Positions 1-10,125 are shown, counted from the stretch's first letter. The stretch is DNA of 64,000 bases from Palsa-504 sp963806335 (GCA_963806335.1 CAWDXO010000016.1:1-64000); one strand, 5' to 3'. Program-made: numbers and translations. The notes: generated by a model from the letters alone, not told the origin.

Positions 1-86
1 GAGGTTTCATTGGCCCTAGCCAGCTCGCCGCCGACCTGGCCGGCTCGGCGATCAACGTCGTGAGCCTGGACTTCGGGGTCAGGTAA
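1..86 (+). CDS. 3' end of an unidentified gene, truncated by the window edge
   Basis: An open frame enters from the left edge and ends at TAA (84-86). The visible C-terminus reads GFIGPSQLAADLAGSAINVV then SLDFGVR, a protein-like ending with no stop. It overlaps the end of the convergent aminotransferase gene by 8 bp, an ordinary tail-to-tail arrangement. Too little is present to name a family. Confidence 0.45.
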   Translation, partial: GFIGPSQLAADLAGSAINVVSLDFGVR

Positions 87-1272
87 CGGAGCGTGCCATC
101 TGCGCGGTGGCCTGGTCGAGAATGCTGGTGCTTGTGGCGAAGTTCAGCCGGGCGTAACCGCTGCCGGCGGCGCCGAACCGCAGGCCGGGCTCGAGTGCGA
201 CGCGCCCCCGGGTCAGGAACAGGTCGCGGGCCTGGTCGGCCGGGCCGAGGGCCGAGCAATTGAGCCAGGCGAGGTAGGTGGCCTCCGGCGGGTGCCAGGT
301 AAGCGTGGGAAGACGCCGGCGAAGCAGGTCCCCGAGCAGGGCACGGCGGCGGTCCAGGGTAGCCAGGAGCTGGTCGAGCCAGGGCTCGCCAGCGGTGAAC
401 GCGGCGACGGCGGCGATGACGCCGAAATGGCCGATGCGCCACCGCGAATCAGCGGGGAACCGGTCTATCACCGCGGCCATCCGCGGCGCGGCGGTGACCA
501 CGGCGGCGCACTTCAATCCGGCCAGGTTCCAGGCCTTGCTGGCCGACAGCACGCTGATGGCCACCTCGGCGGCGCCCGGTACGGTCAGCAGCGGGGTGAA
601 CCTGGCGCCGGGCAGCACTAGCGGGCCGTGGATTTCGTCGCTGATGATCGCCACCTGGTAAGTCCGCGCAAGGCGGACCAGCGCCGCCAGTTCGGCGGCA
701 TCATGTACCCGGCCGACCGGATTGTGCGGGTTACACAGCACGTAAGCGGCGGGACGGGCCGCGAACGCCTGCTCCAGCGCCGGCAGGTCCAGCCGCCACC
801 CGGCAGGACCACGGGCCAGCGGCACCTCGACCAGCCGGGCCCCGGCTTCGGCGACCCAGTCGAAGAACGGCGGGTACACCGGCGGGCTGATCACCACCGC
901 ATCACCAGGGCGGGCCAGCACCCGCAGCAACTCCACGACACCGACCCCGACGTCGGTCACGGCGGTCACCGCCGCCGGGTCGGGGTTCCAGTTCCACCGG
1001 CGTGCCGCGAACCCCGCCAGGGCATGGCCCAGGTCGGGCACGGCCATCGCGTATCCGGCATCGGACCGGCCGACCGCCTCGCGCAGGGCCGCCGCAACGG
1101 GCCCGGCCAGGGCGAAATCCATCTCGGCCACCGTCAGCGGCAGCACGTCAGCCGGGTACGTCCGCCACTTGGCGCTCCGCCGCTGCCTCAGCGCCTCCAG
1201 CGGGTCCACCGGCAGGTCGGGGAGGTCACGGTCAGCCGGTTCCGGCAGCCGGGTACCCGGTGCCCGGCTCAT
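79..1272 (-). CDS. PatB/MalY-type PLP aminotransferase (putative C-S lyase)
   Basis: A 397-residue fold-type I PLP enzyme. Members of the MalY/PatB branch act as cystathionine or cysteine-S-conjugate beta-lyases, releasing a thiol, pyruvate and ammonia in the cytosol. Visible landmarks are the early LTVAEMDF block typical of this branch (about residues 46-53), NPHNPVGR (181-188), SDEIHGPLVL (211-220, the Asp that contacts the PLP ring nitrogen) and SASKAWNLAG with the Schiff-base Lys at 246. Length matches the family (about 390). The ATG is preceded by GGCGGGAA. It is monocistronic here, so substrate cannot be inferred from neighbours; a true aminotransferase role is not excluded. Confidence 0.85.
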   Translation of the reverse strand: MSRAPGTRLPEPADRDLPDLPVDPLEALRQRRSAKWRTYPADVLPLTVAEMDFALAGPVAAALREAVGRSDAGYAMAVPDLGHALAGFAARRWNWNPDPAAVTAVTDVGVGVVELLRVLARPGDAVVISPPVYPPFFDWVAEAGARLVEVPLARGPAGWRLDLPALEQAFAARPAAYVLCNPHNPVGRVHDAAELAALVRLARTYQVAIISDEIHGPLVLPGARFTPLLTVPGAAEVAISVLSASKAWNLAGLKCAAVVTAAPRMAAVIDRFPADSRWRIGHFGVIAAVAAFTAGEPWLDQLLATLDRRRALLGDLLRRRLPTLTWHPPEATYLAWLNCSALGPADQARDLFLTRGRVALEPGLRFGAAGSGYARLNFATSTSILDQATAQMARSVT

Positions 1273-1407
1273 TTCCCGCCTGGTTCGCGGCCGGCGATGG
1301 CGGAGCCGGCCATCGCGGCGTCAGGAAAGGCGCCCACCTAGGCGATCGTATCGCCGATGCACAGCGGCCACCCATGCAAGCAGGCCCGCGACCTGATCAT
1401 GGACCTC

Positions 1408-1449
1408 GACGACCAGGTGCACGCACAAGACGACCAGGTGCACGCACAA
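1408..1449. repeat. two-copy 21-bp tandem duplication
   Basis: Positions 1408-1428 and 1429-1449 are identical 21-mers beginning GACGACCAGGTG, immediately followed by TAG. On the plus strand they lie in a 31-codon open frame (ATG 1357 to TAG 1452) whose end would read DDQVHAQ twice. This frame has no convincing ribosome binding site. It may be the remnant of a lost gene end. The remaining 1273-1473 sequence shows no other feature apart from the aminotransferase leader. Confidence 0.6.
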
Positions 1450-1473
1450 TAGGCATCGGGCTAGCGCAGGCCG

Positions 1474-1758
1474 TCAGGCGACGCGGAGCAGGAGGTCGCC
1501 GAAGTCGGCGATGACCTTCAGTTCCCCGCCGAGCGCCCGGATGTAGTCAGCCAGCGTTGCGAGTTCCGCCACGGCTCCACTTTCGATCGCGGAGACGCGC
1601 TGCTGGGACACCCCCATGGCATCGGCGGTCTCGGCCTGGGTCAAGCCCGCCTGCTTGCGCATCTCCGTCAGGTACTCGGCGCGCACCAGCGGCACCTGCG
1701 TCCGGCGCGCGTCCGCGTCGGCGGCGAATTCATCACCGATGCAGGTCTGCTCACTCAT
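1474..1758 (-). CDS. small XRE-family helix-turn-helix regulator (antitoxin-like)
   Basis: A 94-residue DNA-binding protein. The HTH spans about residues 36-62 (AGLTQAETADAMGVSQQRVS) and is followed by a short helix ending in ELKVIADFGD, typical of HigA/antitoxin-like XRE proteins that bind their own promoter. The start at 1758 is preferred over upstream Met codons because GGAGGAG lies 6 bases before it. No toxin-like frame is adjacent on either side, so it is either an orphan antitoxin-like regulator or a toxin partner has been lost. Confidence 0.8.
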   Translation of the reverse strand: MSEQTCIGDEFAADADARRTQVPLVRAEYLTEMRKQAGLTQAETADAMGVSQQRVSAIESGAVAELATLADYIRALGGELKVIADFGDLLLRVA

Positions 1759-1975
1759 CGCCGCTCCTCCAGCTAACAAGATCGCCCGGGCGGCGCCATC
1801 TCGTTCCGACCCGTGTGTACGGCGCGGCGTTACCGCAGGCAACTCCACACCGGTAGCGGTGGTTGACGAAGGCCTCGCCAGTCAGCCACCCCGTACGGTT
1901 GGTGGTATTGGCCTCATTGGTTAATCTCCACAGAGATACTCCGGTTCTAGGCGGAAGTCAACGAATTCGAGGGCG

Positions 1976-3285
1976 ATGTTTCCGGTTGTTTCTCCGAGAA
2001 TGGGCTTAATGACCGCCGCCATCAGGGCCACGGGGCGGTATTCTGCCCCGCAGGGCCCGCTACGGCCCGGTGCTACCAGGTTGGGAGGCGTCGTAACCAG
2101 CGAACCGTTCAGCCTGCGTGACGAGGGCCGTCGCCGCGTCCTGCAGGCGCTGCATGATCACGGCGCCTGCCGCCGCAGCGAACTGGTCCGGCTGACCAGC
2201 CTGTCACGCTCGACCGTGTCCTCGCTCGTCGCCGAGCTGGCCGCGCGCGGGATCGTCGAGGAGCACCCCGGCAGCACCGGCGCCGACGGGCTGCGCAGCC
2301 TGGGCCGGCCCGCCGTCATGGTGTCGATGGCGCCGAACGCCCGCTACGCCGTGGGCGTCGACATCGGGCACGAGCACGTGCGGGTCGCGGTCTGCGGCCT
2401 GCTCGGCGGCATCGTCGCCGAGTCCGAAGCCAGGCGTGAGGTCGACCTCGCCCCGCACGAAACGCTTGACCTGGCCGCCGCCCGGGTCCGGCAAGCGCTG
2501 GCCGAGCACACCATCGACACGGCCGCGGTGATCGGGCTCGGCCTGGGTATCGCGGCGCCGGTGCACACCGGGTCAGGGCGGATCGAGGCGTCCGGCATCA
2601 TGCCGGGCTGGGTGGGGATCAACCCGGTCCACGAGATGCACTCCCGCACCGGCTTGAACGTGCACGTGATCAACGACGCCGACGCGGGCGCCCTCGGCGA
2701 GCACAGCTACGGAGCCGGACGCGGCGTGGACGACCTGATCTACGTCCGCCTGTCGGCCGGCATCGGCGCCGGCGTCATCACCGGATGCCGGCCGCTGAGC
2801 GGCTCGGCCGGGATGGCCGGGGAGCTCGGCCATGTCCACGTCGTGGAGAACGGGCCGATCTGCCGGTGCGGGAACCGCGGCTGCCTGGAAACCGTCGCCA
2901 GCCCGGTGGCCATCGCCCACCTGCTGAGCCAGAGCTGGCACCGCCCGGTCACCAGCCAGGAACTCCTGCAGCTCGTCGAGGACGGCGACCCCGGCGCCTG
3001 CCGCGCCGTCGAGGACGCCGCCGCGCACGTCGGCCTGGCCATCGCCGCCGCCGTCAACCTGCTCAACCCCCGGCTCGTCGTCATCGGCGGCGACCTCGCC
3101 GGGCCGGCGAGCTACTGCTCGACCCGATCCGCACCGCCATCCGCCGCGCCGTGCTCCCGGCGACCGCCGCGCAGGTCAGCGTGGTGTGCGGGCAACTCGC
3201 CGAGCACGCGGAGGTGCTCGGCGCGGCCAGCCTGGCCCTCGCCGACGTCCCGCAGCGGCTCACCGAGCCGTCGGGAGCTCGCTAG
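1976..3285 (+). pseudogene. ROK-family transcriptional regulator with a single-base frameshift
   Basis: ROK repressors join an N-terminal winged HTH (here about residues 45-95, RRSELVRLTSLSRSTVSSLV) to a sugar-kinase-like domain. The kinase part is clear: VGVDIGHEHV (D129), the ELGHVHV block, and the zinc motif CRCGNRGC at 296-303. After IGGDLAGP (about base 3105) the frame goes wrong. The frame one base over continues in family style (GELLLDPIRTAIRRAVLPA) and stops at 3285. Adding one G to the GGG at 3101-3103 would restore one uninterrupted protein. As written, translation instead runs to 3388 with a basic nonsense tail. The start is uncertain (ATG 1976 or 2009). A sequencing error is as likely as true decay. 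Confidence 0.8.
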
Positions 3286-3317
3286 CGTCCGCAAGGACGC
3301 CCGGACAGCGCGGCCGG

Positions 3318-3746
3318 TCAGAAGGAGGCGAGAGCCGACAGTCCAGCCTGGGCTACCTCCATGTCCTGGCTGTAATGGCCGCCGCTGACGCCGATCCCGC
3401 CGACCACCGCGGCCCCGGCCTTGATCGGATACCCGCCGCCGAACACGACCAGGCGATCAATCCCGGGAGCCGCGCCCATGGCAAGCGGCGGGTCGTCCTT
3501 GACGAAGTCGTGCCACGCGTCGGTGGCCATGCCGAAGCCGACCGCCGTGTAGGCCTTGTCCTGGGCCACCTGGACGGACAGCAGAGGCGCGCCATCCATG
3601 CGGCTGAACGCCTTCAGCACCCCGCTGTCGTCCACGATTGCGATCACGAAGGGCTGGCCCATCTCCGCCGCCTTGCGCTCTGCCGCCTCGATCATGGCCC
3701 GGGCCAGCTCCGCCGTCACGCTGGGCCGCTCAAATGTCGCTGCCAT
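3318..3746 (-). CDS. GlcG/HbpS-like protein (DUF336)
   Basis: A 142-residue protein of the GlcG/HbpS family, small alpha/beta proteins often linked to glycolate, diol or haem-related loci and of uncertain biochemical function. Recognisable blocks are the N-terminal ELARAMIEAAERKAAEMG helix, VIAIVDDSGVLKAFSRMDGA, and the Gly-rich end GGGYPIKAGAAVVGGIGVSG. ATG 3746 is chosen because GGAG sits 6 bases upstream; ATG 3752 in the same frame lies too close to it. The start lies inside the end of the PEP-mutase-family gene (17-bp overlap), so the two are translationally coupled. Confidence 0.85.
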   Translation of the reverse strand: MAATFERPSVTAELARAMIEAAERKAAEMGQPFVIAIVDDSGVLKAFSRMDGAPLLSVQVAQDKAYTAVGFGMATDAWHDFVKDDPPLAMGAAPGIDRLVVFGGGYPIKAGAAVVGGIGVSGGHYSQDMEVAQAGLSALASF

Positions 3747-4671
3747 CCACATCTCCAGTCCCCGGCCCCGGCGCAGCAGCCTTGACCGCGTACCGCTGTT
3801 CGGCCTCGCGCACCTGGGGCAGCCCGATGAAATCCACGAACTCCGCGAACGTGGGCAACTCCTGCATCGCCGCGGCGGGCGTACCCGCCCGGGCGATCTC
3901 CTGCAGTATCCGCCGCATCGCCCCGGTCGCCGCCAGCAACGTGCTGATGGGGAAGATAACGATCCGGTATCCCAGCTCCACCAGGCGGTCCAGGCTGATC
4001 GGCGGGGTCTTGCCCCCTTCGGCCCAGTTGAACAGCAGCGGCACGCCGGGAAATGCCCGCACCGCCTCCTCGGCTTCCGCCTCACTGGTCAAAGCCTCGA
4101 TGAACAGCACGTCGGCCCCGGCCGCACGGTACATCCGCCCCCGCTGGAGGGCTTGCTCCAGGCCCTCCACGGCCCGCGCGTCAGTCCGGGCGATGATCAC
4201 GAACTCGGGTTCGGTGCGGGCCTCGACCGCCGCCCGGACCTTCGCTGCCATCTCCTCCGCCGGGATAACCAGCTTGCCCTCCAGGTGCCCGCACTTCTTC
4301 GGCGCCACCTGATCCTCGATGTGGATCCCGGCGACCCCGGCCGCCTCGTAGGCCCCGACCGTGCGGATCACGTTCAGCGGGTTCCCGTAGCCGGTATCCG
4401 CGTCGGCGATGACCGGGACATCCACGCATGCCGCGATCCGCCCGGCGTTGCCCGCCATCTCGGTCATGGTCAGCAGGCCCACGTCCGGCCGCCCGAGGAG
4501 CGCCGCCGAGGAGCCGAACCCGGTCATGTACACCGCCGGGAATCCGGCCTCCTCCACCAGCCGGGCGGACAGCGGATCGAACGCCCCGGGCGCCACGATG
4601 GTCTGACCGGAGTCCAGCAAGGCCCGCAGCCGGGCCGGCCCGCCGGGCCGCCGGGTAAGCCGGGCCGTCAC
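3730..4671 (-). CDS. isocitrate lyase/PEP mutase family enzyme
   Basis: A 313-residue TIM-barrel enzyme of the superfamily that makes or breaks C-C or P-C bonds in methylisocitrate, oxaloacetate or phosphonopyruvate. Hallmarks are PGAFDPLSARLVEEAGF near the N-terminus, the metal-binding DADTGYGN, the loop signature KKCGH, and IIARTDAR. Those residues fit methylisocitrate lyase or carboxyvinyl-carboxyphosphonate mutase; the exact reaction is not decidable. The start is GTG 4671 with GAGGG 7-8 bases upstream, since the upstream frame is low-complexity Arg-rich. It is first of a two-gene unit with the GlcG-like gene and is divergent from the PQQ-propeller gene. Confidence 0.85.
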   Translation of the reverse strand: MTARLTRRPGGPARLRALLDSGQTIVAPGAFDPLSARLVEEAGFPAVYMTGFGSSAALLGRPDVGLLTMTEMAGNAGRIAACVDVPVIADADTGYGNPLNVIRTVGAYEAAGVAGIHIEDQVAPKKCGHLEGKLVIPAEEMAAKVRAAVEARTEPEFVIIARTDARAVEGLEQALQRGRMYRAAGADVLFIEALTSEAEAEEAVRAFPGVPLLFNWAEGGKTPPISLDRLVELGYRIVIFPISTLLAATGAMRRILQEIARAGTPAAAMQELPTFAEFVDFIGLPQVREAEQRYAVKAAAPGPGTGDVDGSDI

Positions 4672-4859
4672 CGGACGTCCCTCACTGGCCAGCCTCGCCC
4701 GCGATCCACGCCGAAGCGAGCCGCGTCTCCCGGTAGGCACCACACCGCGCACATGCGACCACGGCAGCACTCTACGCCTGCGGGGACGGTGAACCGGGGA
4801 CCCTGACGGGTACGGTGGCTGGCGTTGACGGCCGGCCCAGGGCGATCGAGGATGACCAG

Positions 4860-6293
4860 ATGAAGCGACGCGGCCTCCGCGCAATCACCACGATTGGCTT
4901 CGGCGCGGTGCTGCTGGCGGCGGCGGGCTGCACGTCGGGGACGACCGTTTCGAGCGCCACCGGCACCGGACAGGCGCCGTCCTCGCCCGCCGCCCCGTCA
5001 TCCCTCAGCGCCACACCATCATCGGCCGGCCAGGCGGCGGACTGGCCGACCTACGATCGCACCGCGGATCGCAGCGGGGTCTCGGTCAGCTCACCGGCGC
5101 CCGGCGCGGTGCGGTCGTCGTGGACGGCGGCGGTCGACGGCGTCGTCTACGCTCAGCCTCTGGTCGTCGGCTCTGAGGTGATTGTCGCCACCGAGAACGA
5201 CAGCGTCTACGCTCTCGACGCCTCCAGCGGCGCCGTGCGCTGGTCACGGCATCTGGCGGTCCCGGTCCCGGGTGGCCTCCCGTGCGGCAACATCGATCCG
5301 TCGGGCATCACGGGCACCCCCGTGGCCGACGTGGCGGCCGGGCGGCTTTGGGTCGTCACGTTCACCGCACAGCCCGCGTACCGGCACACCCTGTGGGAAC
5401 TCGACCTGGCCACCGGGCAGACGGTGTCGCAGCGCCCGATCGACGTCAGCGGCAGCGATCCGCAGGCCCAGCAGGAGCGCGGGGCCCTGGTCTTGCTCGG
5501 CTCGCGGGTGTACGTCCCGTTCGGCGGCCTGTTCGGGGATTGCTCTGACTACAAGGGACGGGTGGTGGGAGCGCCCGTCTCGGGTTCGGGGCCGCTGGTC
5601 ACGTTCACCACTGCCAACCAGCGCCAGGCGGGAATCTGGGCCCCGGCCGGCGAATCGGCACGCGACGACAGCCTCTACGTGGCCACCGGCAACGGCATGC
5701 CCTACGACCAGGTCGACGACTCCGACAGTGTCGTGCGGCTCAGCCCGGACCTGAAGGTCGAAGACCGTTTCACGCCCTCGAATTTCGAGTCACTGTCGGC
5801 CGATGACCAGGATCTCGGGTCGACGGCCCCGGCGCTGCTGCCGGGAGGCCTGATCTTCCAGGTGGGCAAGGAGGGTACCGGCTACGTGCTCGACGGCACC
5901 CGGCTGGGCGGAACCGGCGGGGAGCTGGCTTCCTCGAATGTTTGTGAGGGAGGCTTCGGCGGTGACGCGGTCGACGGCGACACCATCGTGTTCTCCTGCT
6001 ACGACAGCCTGCGCGCTGTCGATGTCACGCCTGGCCAGGGCGGTGCCGCGGCCAAGCTCAGCCCGCGCTGGTCGGTGAGCGGCATCAGCCCGGGGCCTCC
6101 GATCATCGCCGGCGGCGTGGTCTGGGACGTCAACCGCAAAGGCGCACTGTCCGGCTACCGCCTCTCCGACGGGACATCGGTCTTCTCGGTGCCGACCGCA
6201 CCCGTCGGCACCGACTTCCCGAGCCTGTCCGCTTCCGGGTCCCGGCTTGTCGTTCCCGAGGGAGATAAAGTCGTGTCCTACCTCGGGATCTGA
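4860..6293 (+). CDS. PQQ-binding-like beta-propeller lipoprotein
   Basis: A 477-residue predicted secreted lipoprotein. The N-terminus has MKRRGLR, a hydrophobic stretch and the lipobox LAAAGC with the lipidated Cys at 24, followed by a Ser/Thr/Ala/Pro linker. The rest shows repeated propeller blades of the PQQ/quinoprotein type (VYAQPLVVGSEVIVATENDS, VYALDASSGAVRWSR, DSLYVATGNG, GYVLDG). Family members bind substrates or scaffold complexes on the cell surface, and many lack enzyme activity. ATG 4860 has GAGGA 7 bases upstream. It is divergent from the PEP-mutase unit across a 188-bp promoter region. No dehydrogenase partner is adjacent. Confidence 0.8.
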   Translation: MKRRGLRAITTIGFGAVLLAAAGCTSGTTVSSATGTGQAPSSPAAPSSLSATPSSAGQAADWPTYDRTADRSGVSVSSPAPGAVRSSWTAAVDGVVYAQPLVVGSEVIVATENDSVYALDASSGAVRWSRHLAVPVPGGLPCGNIDPSGITGTPVADVAAGRLWVVTFTAQPAYRHTLWELDLATGQTVSQRPIDVSGSDPQAQQERGALVLLGSRVYVPFGGLFGDCSDYKGRVVGAPVSGSGPLVTFTTANQRQAGIWAPAGESARDDSLYVATGNGMPYDQVDDSDSVVRLSPDLKVEDRFTPSNFESLSADDQDLGSTAPALLPGGLIFQVGKEGTGYVLDGTRLGGTGGELASSNVCEGGFGGDAVDGDTIVFSCYDSLRAVDVTPGQGGAAAKLSPRWSVSGISPGPPIIAGGVVWDVNRKGALSGYRLSDGTSVFSVPTAPVGTDFPSLSASGSRLVVPEGDKVVSYLGI

Positions 6294-6737
6294 AACCCAG
6301 GCTCCGGCGGAAAGGACTAGGCGGCAACGGTAACGATTGCGACATGGCTTGTGGCCGGCGACGAACCCGTCCCAAGCCCCGGCAAGATCGCCGTCCGGCA
6401 CCGGCCGATGCCCTTCGCGGCGGCACCATCACCAGGTGTCCTTGTCTGTCCGGCGGATTGGGCGTAGCGTCCTGGTCAGGAACGTGTACCCGTCCATCCT
6501 GCGTGGGGACGACTCGGTTCCCTTTCCGGCTGCTCTGGACCTCGGTGGCGCCTTGCGCGCAGCCAAGCCGAGGGTGGCATATGGCGGCATCTGATCTCTT
6601 CCGTACCCGTGTTCCGTCAGCGACGCACGCCGTCTTGAGACGCGAGGTCATCGCGCACCGAAGTAACGATGCCATCCCGCGGCCTGCCGGCCCCGGTACG
6701 TCAAACGGGACATGGCCTGATTCCGGCGGCGGCTGCG
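6294..6737. other. 444-bp intergenic region, no supported gene
   Basis: Between the propeller lipoprotein and the epimerase I see no convincing ORF. All open frames on either strand are compositionally random and lack ribosome binding sites. A weak promoter-like pair (TTGAGA near 6634, AAGTAACGAT near 6660) lies about 70 bases before the epimerase but is not strong enough to call. Confidence 0.5.
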
Positions 6738-7744
6738 ATGCCTGACGGTGCACCGGAAATGAGGGCTGCCGAGGCCGCCGCCGCGCCGGTTCCGCCAGCG
6801 GGCGACGACAGGCTGCATGTGGTTTTCGGTGCGGGGCAGGTCGGCCGCGTGGTCGCGGCCCTGCTCGCGGAACGAGGCGACACGGTCCGGGTAGTGTCGC
6901 GGCGCAGGCCGGCTTGGCCGAAGGGACCGACTGGCGAGCGGCCGACGCGACCGATCTTGATGCGGCCAGCGATGCCGCGAAGGGCGCCACGGTCATCTAC
7001 CAGTGCCTCAACGCTCCGTATGCCCAGTGGCCGGAGCTCTTCCCGCCGCTGCAGCGCGGCGTGCTGGCGGCCGCTGAGCGCACCGGCGCGCTACTGGTGA
7101 GCCTGGAGAACCTCTACGGCTACGGCCCGACCGCGGGCAGGCCGATGACCGAGGACCTGCCGCTGGCCGCCACGACCGTAAAGGGCCGGACCCGGGCGGC
7201 GATGACCGCCGAGCTGCTCGCCGCCGCCGAGGCCGGCCGGGTCCGCATCGCCATCGGGCGGGCCTCGGACTTCTTCGGCGCCGGCGTGACCCAGGGGTCA
7301 ACGCTTGGCGAGCGGGTCTTCGGCAACGCCCTAGCCGGCCGGCGTGCCGACTTCATCGGCAACCCTGATCTGCCGCACACCTACAGCTACGTTCCCGATA
7401 TTGCCGCCGGCCTGGTCACCCTCGGCACCGACGCCCGCGCGGCCGGGCAGATATGGCACCTGCCCGGCCCGCGGACCGTCACGACCCGGGCGCTGCTGGA
7501 TCTGGTGGCCGTCCAGGTCGGGCATCCAGTCGGCGTTCGCGTGGTGCCCAAGCCGGTCTTGCGCGTCCTGGGGCTGATTAACCCGATGATGCGGGGGCTG
7601 GCCGAAATGTCCTACCAGTTTGACGAGCCTTTCGTCCTGGACACCAGCAGGTACGAGTCTGCCTTCGGAGCGGCCGGCACCCCGCTGGCCAACGCCATCG
7701 CCGCGACTGTCGCCTGGTACCGGACCCGGCCGGGCCCGCCATGA
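6738..7744 (+). pseudogene. NAD-dependent epimerase/dehydratase-like gene with a single-base frameshift
   Basis: An extended-SDR type protein whose Rossmann start LHVVFGAGQVGRVVAALLAE lies in one frame (to about base 6900). The remainder lies in another, from AQAGLAEGTDWRAADATD through the YxxxK-region equivalent and on to the C-terminus. One missing base near 6898-6905 (after VRVVSRR) reconciles the two into a single protein of about 335 residues. Family members isomerise or reduce nucleotide sugars or related substrates using NAD(P). The start could be ATG 6738 or 6759; neither has a clear ribosome binding site. The gene lies 16 bases before the MMPL gene, so the two probably share a transcript. 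It may be a sequencing error rather than a dead gene. Confidence 0.75.
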
Positions 7745-7760
7745 CAACCAGCCGAAGGCG

Positions 7761-10003
7761 ATGAACGCCATGACCTCCCCAGCTAGCCACGGGATGCCCG
7801 CTGGCCATTCTGTCTTCGAGCGGTGGGGGCGCACTGCCTACCGGCGCAGGCGGCTGATCTCGTGATCGCGCTGCTGGTCGCGGTGGTGGGCGGCGTGTGG
7901 GGGACGACCATCTTCGCCAAGGTACAGACCGCCGGCGGGTTCAATGCCCCGGACAGCCAGAGCCAGCATGAAGCGAACCTGGCCACGCAGGCGTTCGGCC
8001 GCGACGCCGGGGACGTGGTCGTGCTGTACTCCAGCCCGACCCTCACCACCGCTTCCCCGGCGTTCCGGTCCGCGGTGACTGCCGCGCTGGCCGCGCTGCC
8101 GCGCAGCCAGGCCGAGTCGTACGCCAGCTACTGGTCGACCGGGTCCCGGCAGTTCGTCAGCGCCAGCGGCCATCAGACCTACGCCGTCATCGAGCTGACC
8201 GGCGCCACCGACACCGCCCGGCAGGCTAGCTACGACGCGATCAAGACCCAGCTGAGCGCGCCCGGCCTGCGCAGCCAGGTCGGCGGGGTGGTCCCCACCA
8301 ACGAGACGATTGACCAGCAGACCACCGCCAGCATCACCCGGGCTGAGGCCCTGTCCTTCCCGATCCTGCTCATCCTGCTGCTGATAATTTTCGGCAGCCT
8401 GACCGCGGCGTGCCTGCCGCTGGTGATCGGCGCCCTGGGGATCCTCGGCTCGTTCACCGCGCTGCGGCTGCTGACCATTTTTACCGGCGTGTCGGTGTTC
8501 TCCCTGAACATCACCACGATCCTGGGCCTGGGACTGGGCATCGACTACGGGCTGTTCCTCGTCGGCAGGTTCCGGGAGGAACTGCACCGGCGGGACTCGG
8601 TGGAAGACGCGGTGGCGCGGACGGTGGCCACCGCCGGCCGGACAGTAGCGGTCTCCGGGGTCACCGTCGCTATCGTCCTGGCCAGCTTGATGCTGTACCC
8701 CGAGCTCTTCCTGCGCTCGATGGGTTACGGCGGCGTCGCCACCGTACTGGTCGACATGCTCGCCGCGCTCATCGTGCTGCCCGCGCTGCTGGCCGTGCTC
8801 GGCCCGAAGGTGAACTCGCTGCGGATCCGCCGCTCAGTGCAGCGCCCGCCCGCTGCCGAGGGCAGCGGCGGCTGGTACCGGCTCGCGCACAGCGTGATGC
8901 GCCGCCCGGTCCTGTACGCGGTCCCGATCATCGTGGTGCTGCTCGCCCTCGCCTCGCCGTTCCTGGAGGTCGTCTGGGGCGGCGTCGATGCCACCGTACT
9001 GCCAGCCAGTGCCGCGCCCCGCGTCGTCACCGAGGCGCTGAACACCGACTTCCCCGGCAACCCGACCGCCCCGATCGAAGCCATCGTCCAGTTCGCCGGC
9101 CCGGTGGCCGGCTCGCCGGCTCGCACCGCCGGGCTCGCGTCGTACGTCAGCCGCCTGGACCACGTCCCCGGCGTCACCGGCGCGCAGCTAACGGGCATCC
9201 ACGGCGACATCGCCCGGATCGACCTGACCTACGGCCCCGGACCTTTCACGCCGCAGGCCCGGGCCATCGCGGGGCACGTCCGCGACGTCGCCGCTCCCCC
9301 CGGCGCCACCGCCGCGGTGGGCGGGCAGACCGCCGCGCTGGCCGATGAGCTGTCCAGCCTCGGGCAGACCCTGCCGTGGATGGCGCTGGCCGTCGTCCTG
9401 GCCACGTTCCTGCTGATGTTCCTGGCGTTCGGGTCACTGGTCCTGCCCGTTGAGGCGATCGTGATGAACATCTTGTCGCTGGGGGCGATGTTCGGCGTCG
9501 TGACCTGGATCTTCCAGGACGGGCACCTGTCCGGGCTGCTGGGCTTCACCCCGAACGGCACCATCAGCCCCACCATCCCGATCCTGATGTTCGCGATCAT
9601 GTTCGGGCTGTCCATGGACTATCAGGTGTTCCTGCTCTCGCGGATCCGCGAGAGCTACGACATCACCGGCGACAACACCAGGGCAATCGCGGCCGGCCTG
9701 CAGCGCACCGGCGGCGTGATCACCAGCGCCGCGCTGCTGCTGGTCATCGTGATCGGCCTGTTCTCCCTGTCCAGCATCACCTTCATCAAGATGCTGGGCG
9801 TCGGCATGATCGTCGCCCTGATCCTCGACGCCACCCTGGTCCGGCTCCTCCTCGTCCCCGCCGTCATGCGGCTGGCCGGCGACGCGAATTGGTGGGCACC
9901 CGCGCCGCTGCGCCGCTTCTACGCCCGGCATGGCCTCCACGAAGACGACGGTCCCGCGCCGGGCCCGGTCCAGGCACCCGCACCCGAGCCGGTCGGTACT
10001 TAG
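7761..10003 (+). pseudogene. MMPL/RND-family membrane transporter, frameshifted near its N-terminus
   Basis: MMPL proteins are proton-driven exporters of lipids or drugs. The body (about 720 residues) is intact: a first membrane bundle containing GLGLGIDYGLFLVGRFREE, an extracytoplasmic domain, and a second bundle with FGLSMDYQVFLLSRIRE. The N-terminus is split. The frame from ATG 7761 reads FERWGRTAYRRRRLIS and stops at 7865, while the next frame continues LVIALLVAVVGGVWGTT. Adding one C after CTGATC (about 7860) would give the expected RRRRLILVIALLVAVV junction. Without it, translation would have to begin at GTG 7823 and would lose the usual cytoplasmic N-terminus. Confidence 0.85.
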
Positions 10004-10125
10004 TGACGCGCCGACACAGCCGGGGCTGGCACGATCCCGCGCCGGCCCCGGGCCAACGGAAGGGATGGCTCGCATGAACGGCACAGACGGCAAGACCCGC
10101 CACGGCTCGCCGGGCTGAGGGCACG

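Noticed and set aside
1759..1975. A toxin partner for the XRE regulator
   Set aside because: No RelE/HigB/MazF-like frame with a start exists in the flanks; only short random frames.
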